A stretch of DNA of 64,000 nt from Formicarius rufipectus (lineage: Eukaryota; Chordata; Aves; Passeriformes; Formicariidae), in contig VXAU01001353.1 in assembly GCA_013399695.1 (NCBI GenBank), positions 62,001 to 126,000 of the forward strand, given 5' to 3'. Shown piece after piece: positions 27,501-39,500 of the stretch. The notes beneath the pieces were generated by a model that made no database searches, was not told where the DNA came from, and saw only the letters and a program-made list of their open reading frames with translations. The translations under genes were made by a program, and so were the position numbers. Numbering within the stretch: the first letter of the stretch is position 1; each line of letters starts with the position of its first letter.

Positions 27501-30500
27501 AAGTTCACCTGCTCCAGCTGTGGGACACTGTGAGTCACCAGGATTCCCTTGTTGAACAGAGAAATAAGGGACATCTCAAAGGTCTCCACAGAAGGGCTGA
27601 AGAGAACACCACTGCTGTCTAGCACAAGCTCTGTTGTAAAGAGTGGATTCCTTTGAGGCCTGCAGTGGGAAGAGATAAGAAAGAACAGGGATGCTTTCCA
27701 AGGCAATGGCACCCAACTGTATTGCTCTGGTGCTGATACTAAAATGCCTGCTGGACAGGAAAGGAAAGCAGAGGAGAGGAGGACTGCCTCATGCAATGAA
27801 GGTAGGAAACACTGCATCCTAAATTTAAGATACTGAGAATCTTTTTCTATCAAAAGTGAAGCCAGTATAAATCATGCGATATCAGATTCCCCAAAAGTCA
27901 TAACCTTATCTTGAGAATCGGAGATGCTTTAGAAAAAAACTACAGATAATCTTCAAACCAGACATTCACCATCTTCAATACAATCCTAAAGTGCACCTGC
28001 AGGAAGTTCTATTAGTATCTCCCAATCTTGTATGTGACCAGCATGGCTCAGTGTCAGCTGAAGTCAGTGTCAGACTTCCACTGATTTAAAGGTAAAAAGC
28101 CTCATGTGAGTGTCAGGGTTTTGTTTTGGTTTTCACTTCTGGTTTTCCACGTCTAAATGTTCCTTTCTTAGTACCATGAAGTACAAAAGTCCTTAAAACA
28201 GTATCTAAAGGAATCAAATTGGTATTCTTTAGAGATCCTAAGCCAGATTCTACTTCCAAGCTTTTATCCAAGACTGGAATACCTCCTGGCATTCTTCCTG
28301 GCATCCAGAAAAAATCCAGCAGTAATAACTTGCTCCCCCAAGAATGCTGGAGGTGACTGGTCTTTAGAGCAGCACATCAAATCAGCAGATCTTAGTCCTG
28401 ATGGGATGTCCCATATCACTAACAGCAGTTTGAGGCCTGTACCAACAGAGCAGCCAGCTCCATGCCATTCCTCCATACTCAAGCAAATGTGTCAGGTGGA
28501 AGACTGAGGGAAACAGCCCAGCCTAAAGCCCCCATATAGAGCCAAGTTCACTTGCAGAACAGTAGATAGAAAGACAGTAGAATAACACATTTTTGTTCTT
28601 TCCACCCCTCTATTTTTTTTTTCCTTTCTTTCTTACATGTAAGGACTGTTGGAGAGGTCATCTCCCCATTCCATGTCCTTTGAGCAATTCAGAACACCCT
28701 GGCAAGCATCCAGCACAAGCTGGGTGAAGCTGATCAGCGAGTTCTGGACCAAATACTTCAGGGAGTCCTGAAGCATGAATTTGATGCGCTCCATCAGCTT
28801 ATACAGTTTAGATCTCTGGTAGGCATCCCAGTCACTCTGCTGCAGATTGAACCAGTCTTTGCCTGCATCTTTAAGGTTGCTCTTTATTGCAGTTGTTATG
28901 TTATCCATCCAAGTATCCTTGAGAAATGTCTGAACCTAGGGCAAAGAAAAAAAACAAGTTGAGTAACCCTCCAAGGACTGATGGGAAAACAGCATGGCAA
29001 GGTGAGCTACTAGCTGGGGGTACTGGACCCTTCTTTGCTGTGAAAGCAAACTGTTCTCTCAGAGCTGTGGCAGCTAAACAGTAGCTCTCAAACCCATGCA
29101 CACACACGTGGCATCTGAACCTGGTCATACATCTCCTTCACTGACAAAAGACACATAAAAAGAAAGCCTGGTATGAAAAAGTAGGAGTGCTCTATTCTTT
29201 CTTTTTATATACAGTGTTTTCTTTTTGTTCTCTTTTCTATAGAGCAGTATCCCTGGAGCTGCCTGTGTCAGGGTCCCTCACAAAAAGTTGTGTAGACAGT
29301 TTGATGAGCAAATAAAGGACAGAACGTTGTCTTCTCTTGACAAGTGAGGAGAAAGAGGAGAAGAAGCCAAGGGCAGCAGCAGCAGTCTGCAGTGTTTTAA
29401 TTTATTAAAATACCACCAAGTGTCACTTCTGCTCCACAGGCAGCTGCTGTTTGTGTGTAATAAAAGAACCTTAGTCACCAGTGGATGACAACAGTGCCTA
29501 GCTGAAACAGCATGGGACTGGGAAGGACCAGCACATGCCCCTGCCATTGATTTAGTGTGCAACCCTGTGCAAGCTACTCGTGTTACCACATCCAGGGTGC
29601 AATGTGCTGCCCTCAGCTAGAGGACACGAAGATCTTTCGGTGAGAGTTACCACAGAGTTGCAGATTTTTGTCCTACTCTGTCTGCTGGCATTGCAAACAG
29701 AGTAATTTAATTAAGCACATAAAGAATATAGAGCGTAGAAAAGCACTACCCCCATGAGTGCTTCAGGAGGAATCAAAGATCTTGTGCCTTGCAGCTGGAT
29801 GGATGAGGAAATAAAGAAAAAGAAATAGAAAGAAACTTTTGAGTGCCAACCAGGACTGTTATCTGCATAGAAACCAGGTGGAGGAGAAAGGCTGCAGACC
29901 TATATGGCCACTTGTTCAACACATGACTAAAAGAACAGCCATCATTGGTTGATCTAACCAGAGGGCTATGACTCTTTCAGCCCATTCTCTCTATATACCA
30001 GTAAATTTGACAGGCACATGCAAATTCCTTCCTGCCCCAACCACAATGTCTTCTCTGACAGCTCACCAGTTTCCAGGGAACAGATCTGCAGCTGCTGCAT
30101 CTGTCTAATACACAGTGACAGCATTGCTGGCTGCTCCATGTGTTCACCCCTCACACTTCCCCTGCTCACCTGAGTGAAGGTCTGGGTCTGGATCTCTTCA
30201 AACTCCTCCAAAGACACAAGTTCCGTTAAGGCTGAGTTAAAGAGAGACATGGCAGCTGCCTTGTTGCACTCATCCTGCACCTGTGCAAGGAGAAGGATGA
30301 CTTCTGGCCTGCTCACGAGTGAGACAGAGCTGAAACGTACTTGTCGTTTACAAAAAGGATAGTCTGGGATCCAGATGAGCCCTAGCACCAGAAAAAAAGA
30401 ATGTTATTGCCTGCAACAGCCATACCAGCTCCTGTTTTTAGAGTACAGTTCCCTTTGGGACAGCGCTTGTCAAAAAGACTGCACTGATGCACAGGCCTTA

Positions 30501-33500
30501 TCATGTAGCAGCTTCAGGAGACAGCTGGATGAAAGAGAGTGTCTCTGCTCTGAAGAAGAGACTTTCTGCAGCCTACCATTAGGGGCTGAGGGGCTTTCTC
30601 AGTGCCTGACCTTCCCAAGGCTTTGGCTCATGAAGTTTCCATGAGAAAGAACACTGGAATTGAACAATCTTCCCACTGAGGCTCCAAAGCACAGCTGAGG
30701 TACCTCATATGTGAGAGGCCACTTGTGAACCACCTCAAGGCCTTCCAGCCTTCGAAGTGTGCAAAATATGTCCCCCTCCATGTTTTACTGTGGCCCTCTT
30801 TCACAGCTGAGGTATGCCCCAGATGAGCACAGCAAATGCAAGACAGTCAGCTCCAGCACAGTGCAGAGCAGAAGGCAATTGATCTAATCACACTGCCAAG
30901 CATTTGGTGCCATTAAGGGTACACTTGCAAAGTTGCTGCAGCTTAGTTGATGGGTGGTAAAGTGTTATACTGAGGTAACATGAACATGCAAATATACCCT
31001 AAAAAAGAGGAGATACACTCAGAAGTCTCATAATCTCCTGCTGCTGTCCTTTATGAGTCTTAATCATTACCATGAACTTGAGAGTTTCTACAGCAAACTA
31101 CAAATGCTATTAAAGACAGAAGGTCCCTTCACCAAACTGAATTCAAACTGCATCAGTGTTCCCCACCTTTCTCTGGTATTTCCTTCTCTTCTTTGTCTGG
31201 CAGGGTGACATAAGAAAACATCTCAGGTTTGGAAGTGATGACTTTGTCAAAGCTGATCCTGTTCATGGTGTGTTTATACTCTAATATCACTTCTTCCTCC
31301 AGGTTGCACATACATTCTGACACGCTGTTACAAGACACAGAAACACTGATAACCCACAGTGTTTGAGCAGATGTCTGTAGCTTTACTTCAAACTCCACCC
31401 TTCATTACTTCCCTCCTAAATTTGCTAACCCAGAAGCTCACCTACTACTGCACACATCAGGAGAACTGTGCAGATAATCAAGCAGTGAGAAAAGCTATCA
31501 ATTGGACTTTTAACAACAGAGGCAAGTGGGGATCAAGGACTCGGACTGCAGTTTTGTCAACTGTCTTTTCATATCAAAGCAACCACTGGGGAGAAGCATT
31601 ACAAAGGGAAGGAGAAATAACCAAGAACTAAGGAAGCTAGCTGGCAGTTCTGGAAAAGTTGGGCTATCCAAGCTGGCCTCCCATTTGCCTTTTGCTGAAC
31701 ACCTCTTGACCTTAGTTTCCTCATCCAGAACATGTGCCCAAGTGCTGAAATCCTGCTCTGTTTGCCTTGGGAAATCACCACCCTTTACCTCAAGCAGACA
31801 GAGTACTCTCTTTATCCCTACATTTCTGCTCACAAGCAGAGACTAATTACTCTCCTACTCTCTAGTTTAGGCTGGCAGACCATGCAGCCCTTCACACTTT
31901 CCTGTCTCTGAGCAGGGCAATCAGTCACAGCTGATTCCCAGCAACACCACCAATGGCTCATGATTCATCAGTCCAGGGACATTAAAATGCCTTCCTATTA
32001 TGAACTGCATCTCAAAGAGATACTCAGTTATATTCAGGTGGAGATCTCCTGTTCTGTTTGCTTCCCCCATATAGGACTTATTTTGATTCATATTAACAAT
32101 AGGTTAATAGGTAAAAGTCACTGGCAGACAACAGCCATGTCTCTGGAGACAACTAGTGGTCTGCAGATGAATACAGCAGTGACTGATCTGTTCCTTGAAA
32201 GCACAAAGACAGCATCGTCAGCCATGCCATCTTTGTCAATCTTCCTGCTGTTGAAGGCCACTTAACTGCAGGTGTAAGCATGGCTCAGTGGATCTGCATC
32301 CAAAACCTACTTCATTCGGGGACACTAACAGACCACTCACACTGTACATGTGTCCCTGGGGCTCTTGTCCTACCTACTTCTGATGACACTCTGGGCAACT
32401 GAGTGGTGTGCATGTGTACAGGCTGGGAGGCAGATGACATCCATGCTCTGCAAGTTGGATGCTTGAGATCCACCACCACGAGGACTTGTTCTGTAGCCCT
32501 ATGAAGTCCTACAATGTTTATGGACTGAAGGTTGAGATCCCAGACATGTATGTGATGCTTTACCTCTTCTCCTCCTTCAGTCGGGGAGTCTGCATAGCCA
32601 ACAGCTTCATCCTCTGCAGGCTGTCCCTGCTGATGCTGTCCAGTCCCTCTGTGGGCATGCAGTCCACATACAAGTGATACATGAGCAGCGCCTGAGTCTT
32701 CTTGCGCAGCCTGTCGGCAGCAGCCACACGTTCTGCAAACACCTGGGGATCCTCAGCCAGGAACATCAGGCAAACTCGTGGCACCCAGTACTGACATGGC
32801 AACAGTGTAGCTCTTCCTGGGAAATGAAGGTAAAGCTTACAAGAGTCTGCAGGAAAAATGAAACTCAGAAAGGCTTGCAGTGCTGACAGTATAATTGGGC
32901 TGGCTTACTGGAGATCAGAATGAGGGACCAAAGCTGAGGACAGCAAGAGATAAGGGAGTTAGCAGCATCTGCAAACCTTTAAAAGAGAGGAGTACTTCAT
33001 CTTAATCTGTCCACATTCCCCTTCAAAATGGCATTGGGCCAGAAAGACCAACGTTTTACTTCTTTTGAAGGGAGGAAAGATAGGAGATGGATTAAAAAGG
33101 AATGGTATCTCCAAAGGGAAAACCTCAAATAGGGTGTCACGCTAAGGTGCAGAGTTCTCTTCCTTGGAGGTTTGTCAAGAGTGATAACATGGAAAGGAAT
33201 TAAATGACTTCTTGATGTCCTTCCCATCTTCACCTAGGACAACCATGGGTAATAAAATGGCTATATGCCAGGTCCCAAAAGGCCTTACTTCAAACACACC
33301 TTCTGGAGTTATTCCTCCATTGAGGATGGGTCTCCCTTCTTCATCTCGCACCAGACCTTTCTCATCTGTTTTATGTACGAAGTAGAGCTCTGTCTTCTTG
33401 TCATAATCCAGAACACCAACATTAATCCACTCATAGATCAATTCTTGGCTTTTGGGGTCCTCTGAGAGAATCAAGGATTAAAACATGGTTAGTCCATTCT

Positions 33501-36500
33501 CCCGGACTCTACAGAAAATGGATTTTGCTGATAGTGATGCTACAGTCAAACCCATTTCCTAGTTTGAATCTCAGTCAATCCCACAATTTCTCCTGTGATC
33601 AATTAAACAATTAACTTAGGTTATGCAGATTACAATTTGCAACTTTTTGCACATCCCAGAGCCCTCCGTTTTCCTTCTTTTACCTCTGTGGATGCCCTGT
33701 GGACAATCCACAGTTCCTCCCTCCCTTGATCCAGGACCCCTCATTACCTACATGGGCACTGTGGAGATCCCATTCTCCTTTTCCATGTGTGACTCTAGCC
33801 CTGTGTCACCCTCCACACAAGTCCTCATTCTTGTAACAGGGAGTGGGCATAAAACCCTGCACCTTTCCCCCCAGCCTATTATTTCTCTGAGTCGTTCCCA
33901 GGGCATCTAATTCTTAAATGTTCAGATCCTCTCAAATCCTAGGAGGTGTTAACTAGACAGATATGTATCTATCTCAATATCAACATGGATGCAGGTCAGG
34001 AGAGCATTATGCTGAAGTTGAGAACAGGTCTGAACCACAGGAACTTGCAACAGTGCTGACTCTATACAGCTGCCAGTGGTCTCGCCTTCCCCAGGGCCCA
34101 GAGGGTCTGACTACCTGTGTGCAGAACAGTCCATTCAATCTGGGGAGTGATCAGGTGTGGTAGCATTTCCCAAGACAGCTGCAAGCAGAGCTCAGCCATC
34201 ATAAGCTGGCTGCCCAAGGATACACACAGCTTATGTTTTATGCTTCAGGTTTGTAGACAGTCAAGCCTCTGGGGGCTGCCCCAGAGCTGCTCGCAGCACA
34301 CCTGCCAGTTCCTATGCTTTAAAGCTACCACAGCTGTGTTGATGTGAGCTGCAACCACAACTGGACATCAGTACAACTCTACCTAGTGATGCCTTCTCAC
34401 TGAGAAGGCTCCAAGTGATGAGAAAACAATGCTCACACCACATAATTTGGCCCAGATTTATTAGATTCATTTGTAGTTTCATTGTAGTCTCAGCTTGTCT
34501 TCTGAACCTGCACTTGCAGTGAAATCCAGGCAGAACATACTGCGTGCAAGCTAACTAATTCCAGGAAGACAGCTATGTATCAATAAAGAGAAATTGTGAC
34601 TCTACTGATTTCCAGGCACAAAACCTGAAAGGCGAAAGGCAGAGACTATGTTTAAAAAAGTAGAAACTGTTCAGGGCTGAACTGACAATTGGTGAGATCC
34701 CTGGTCTCTTGCTCTGACTGCCTGAGCCTTGTCAAAATGAGATATGGCTTTTCTGCTATTCACAGCTAAATTCGTCAAAATCTACATGCTCCTTTCTGCT
34801 GAATGGGCCAGTAACTGTTAGCATTGCCTTGCTTGAGCAGTAACTCATTCAAGCTTTACCATGTCCAAGTACATCATCTGTAGGTAAAAGTGCCTTTCCA
34901 GGCACTGGCTTTCTATCAGAAGATCCTGGCTCCAGTCCTAGTGAGATCCACTCTTCGGGAGTTCGACAGTCATACTCATCATTGTCAAATACCTAAAAAG
35001 CCAGGACATGGTGAAATTAAAATTTACTTCAGAAAGTAGAAAATACTCAATACAAAACTTCATGAGAGGAAAATTAACGTTCAGTTCCTTAATGGGCTAC
35101 AAAAATGGAAACCAGTCCAAATTCAAAAGCAGTGCTGATCTTTGGTCAACACCTTTTTCCCAAACAGCAGTATCTGACCTCCAGCCCTTTTCTAGGGAGA
35201 ACAGACCACCAACCTGGAGAGGTTCCATGCAGTAATAGTGCTGACTACTGCCTTCAGAAGGAAACATGGGACACCTTTCCTCTGGACACACAAATAACAG
35301 TAAAGAGCATTATCAAGGACTACTAGTTCTGACCTTGCAGAAGATCCTCAGCATCTTGTAGAGATCCTTCAGGGCCCAAACTGGGTTTAAAGCATTTCCT
35401 TGTTTTATTGCTTGTTGTGTCAATTCTGGTTAAGTGTCCTGCAATCCTCAGAAACCTCCTGTGGTATAAGCAATGAGACAGACTACAAGTTCAAACATGC
35501 TCTCTTACCTTTAATGGGAGGTAGATGGGAAAGATGGAATCTTTCGTCTCCTCAATAGCTGGAATATTGTCAGGGTCATAGTGCCTTGGCATCAGCTGAT
35601 TGGAGTCTATCCCCTTGCTGGCTAAGAGCTCAGCAATATCAAGGGTGAGATACAGTCGCCTCCTCCTGTTTTAAATTGGAAGAGGAAATAATCACTTAAT
35701 GTGCCTATGAGCATCCCCATGCCTACAACTTCACTTTTGATTGTGCACACCTATCAGTAGCAACATTTTTGAGTACATATAGCATAAAACAGTTTAGTTG
35801 GAAGCAACCTAGAATGATAATTTACTCCAATTTATGGATTATATACATATACTACTGTACTGATACATTATGCACATTATAGAGCATATACAAAAACAGT
35901 AATTAAAAAAGAATGAGAAAAGGAGGAAATAAACACTATTTAAAACCAGTATTTTCTTCCTACCTCCCAGTGAATTGTCTTTTGCATGCCCTGCAATGCA
36001 TGCACACTTCACTTTGAAGATCACTGCCTTACAGGATAGTATTTTCTTAAGGATTTTTGACATGCTGTGTCTTGAAAGCAAAAATCAACACCCTAATGTG
36101 CCGTGTCCATTCCATAATGATGCCTCTAGCCACTTTCAGGTTACTTACCTCTCCACTTCGACCTTCCGAGGGTTTTGCCCTGGAAGCCTTTCGAAAGGAA
36201 TCTGCACTTTGGGTTTAAATGATTGTACCAGGAAATCTGACTCGATGAAGACCTCAGTAGTTGGTCCAACCGCTTGCTTATCCAGCACACTTATGAAGTC
36301 CTCAGGCATCTTGAATTGTGTGACTTAGAGACAAAGAGAAATGCATATCTGAAACCACCAGACATCACTCTGCTTTACATTCACACCCAAAGGAGGACTC
36401 TGCTATCTACTGAGTTGTCTAAAGAAGTCACTTCACTAGATTTGTGAGAGAAATCAAGCAGACATCAAATTAGAAACAGAAAGAAAGACCTTTTTTTTCC

Positions 36501-39500
36501 TGCTACAATATGCTGTTGTGGTTTTCCAGTATCAAAATGATGGCATAGAAGAAGCCTCCACTGAGAATTACTGTTATGCAGCTTTTTAGGAGGCAGGGCA
36601 CTGACCTGGACCTAAAGAGCTCTGTTTTGTTCCCAGCTTTGCTACAGACCCTATACATGATAGTGAGCAAGTTGTTGTCTCTAGTGCACAGCTTCCCTCG
36701 CCCTTGGGAAGGGGTGGGACTCCCCTGCCTCCCAGAGGGGGCCCTGAGACCAAAAATCAGTTGTAGCTGGGAGGAACTTGATCAAGGTGCTGATAAAGGG
36801 CTTATTGCAGGGGAGAAGCTGCTTGGGTCATCTTTGTCTGCTGAAGTTCCTATTCACACCTTGGGACAAATCTCTCTCTCCTCAGCTTTTGCTTAAGCAA
36901 ATCTCCCACTCACATCAGCAGTGGTGTGAGAAAAAAATGAGTCAAACAGCTAACAATCTCACCATTTGGCCAAATGTCTTCAATGGAAATTTGAACTAAG
37001 CAAGAAGTACATATTTCCAAGAATTGGCAAAAATTAAACCATGTCATTTACCCCATAAATAAACCAAACTGTTTATATTGCTAAACAAGTAGCAAATAAT
37101 AGAACAGCAGCAAACTGGGAATTTGAAGCTTAACCTAAATTAAGTAATTGCATGCAAGCTTTAAAAAGCACTATTCCCTAGACAGAGCTAAGCATTGAAC
37201 TAAAAATAGATTTTAGTGGAGTGAGAGCTTTTCCTTTGATGAACTTTCACGCTATAAAGGAGAAACTTAAGGTTCTTGCTTGTAATTGCTATTTTGAATG
37301 TCAGGCTTTGAATCCAATCATTCACTCTGTTCCATGTGTTTCTTGAGTCATGGATGTGACCCTTGATTTCAAAGCAATTGTGCAGAGCAGCCAATAATGC
37401 TGAAGCCAGACATATTTCAGGATGGTCAGGTGAAGGAAGGGTCCTCTAAGAGGTCATTCCCTTGTCCTTCTTAAATGGCCCCTGACTCAGCCCTTGTAGC
37501 TATACATTGTCTGCTTAGAGACTAAAGGAAATGGCCACTGAACTGGCTCCTCTCTCTAGTCCCCTCCCTTAGGAGGGGCAGCTAGTCTAGCATGAATGTG
37601 ATCTCAAACACTTGCATGGCCCATGTCAACATACATACTTATAATTTCAAGGAATCCCTAAAATGCAGCTCTTTAGCCTTGTGCACATCTCTTGCTTGGG
37701 GTCTTTATAGAATAGCCCTGATTTATATTTGTTGTCAGGGAGCACAGCTGTTCCAATTTTGTCACTTCATTGTTGCCAAATCCATGGCACCATCCATTAT
37801 AGCACTTTGTGCATTATCAACTATTTATGTCAATACTTAGTGTTTCATTTGCATTTACATTTTCAGCCTGATAGCTCCTGCCCCCTTGAAGAAGCAGCAG
37901 ATCATAAATAGAGTTCTGTCTCCACTTGTTAAGGATGAGTCTAGCTTGTCAAGATTCACTTGAGGATGCAGTCATTTGTCCTCACTCATGAAAATAAATG
38001 TCACTTCTAAGCACAGGAAGGTGGTATATACAGTTCCCATATTTCTCTAAGACTAAAATCCTCTCACATACTCACTTTCTTCCCACCCACTGCCATCCTA
38101 TGATCCCTATCACCAGGAGTGCTCTAGGGGCCAGGAGAGTGCTGGCAAACCCTTCAGCCATGCTCTGTTCCTGTATTTGAGCATCCACAATACAAGTGCT
38201 TGTAAGCAAGTGGAACCAGGAGCTCTGTTCACACAGAGACCTCTTACATCTAGGGAGAACAAACTGCTGTAGATACAGCTGGATGCAAAGAGAATAAATG
38301 AGAAAGGACCATGATTTTGGCTATGGGTACCTAAATGCATACAGCTCTCTTAGGCAGAACCAGTTTTTGGGGTTGTCATGTGCAGGGCTAGGAGTTGAAC
38401 TTGATTATCCTTATGGGTGCTTTCTAACTCAGGATATTCTCTGATTCTATGATTTTCACATGAAAGGGCCCTTGATGGCTCCATACACAATAAAACCCCA
38501 TGCAAATTCAGTGTTCTGGCAGCAATACCAGAACTCCCACAGGCAGCAGCACAGTCCACCCTGAACCCTGAGAGGAGTGGATATATCCAAAAGAAAAGGC
38601 AGCATGGTTTTACCACCCAGTCAGATCACTTTGCTTCACCTCTAAATGAAATTCATTTTTCACAGGATATTCAAGCAGCTCAGCATCATTTCTGAGCACT
38701 GAGAGGAGAATGAAAGGAGAGCACTAACCCAGTGTCCAGCATGCCCACTGTAGACAACCTTCACAGTTACGGCCCCATTTCCTACCTCACCACATTTCCC
38801 CTCAGTGTGTTTACCATTTCAGTGTGTTTACCTTTAGGTGTGTGCTGCTCGAGGTCCGCCTGTCTCAGCAAAGACCGGTACATGTGGGGGCCAGCAGAAA
38901 CACTCTGGAATGCAGCATTTGAGGGGAATGTGAGAGATAACAGAGCACAGTTGCAGCACAGTGTGACCAGGAGTCATAGAGGTCCAGACAGAAAGTGAGA
39001 CTGTAAGAGTGACCTTACCAGATCTTTAGGGACAACTGAGACTGAGAGTAATGGCCAGGAAGGGCTCAGAGGCAGAAACACCTGGAAACCACATGCCTGC
39101 CTTGCCATACTGGCATCCTAAACCCAGGGAATCATGACAGTGGTATCTAGCTACTGAGGAAGGCAGCACAACCATGACCAGGATGAGCCTTATGGCTTCA
39201 CTTTTTAAGGGTCAAGACCTGACCAAAAGAAAGGACTGGGACCTGGAGTGAACCTATGTATGTCCATACCAGGTGTGCCATTGGTCTTTTCATTTTAGGT
39301 CAGTGGTGGAAAAAGAATTGCTCTTTGCACTTACCTGTGAGCTACTGGAGGCCGCTGCAGTGAGGACATCAGTAGAAAATGTTTTTTGTCTAGAGGCCGA
39401 ATATTTTTTTGACCCCTGGCTGGAGCTTTCAGGATGCAACAAGCTCATTTCTGGACCACAGTCCCCGCGTGAAGCCTCATTGCTGGTATTGGGACAGCTC

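Noticed and set aside
35975..36328. Plus-strand 117-codon frame
   Set aside because: It is the antisense shadow of the DNAH1 exon at 36,149-36,323.
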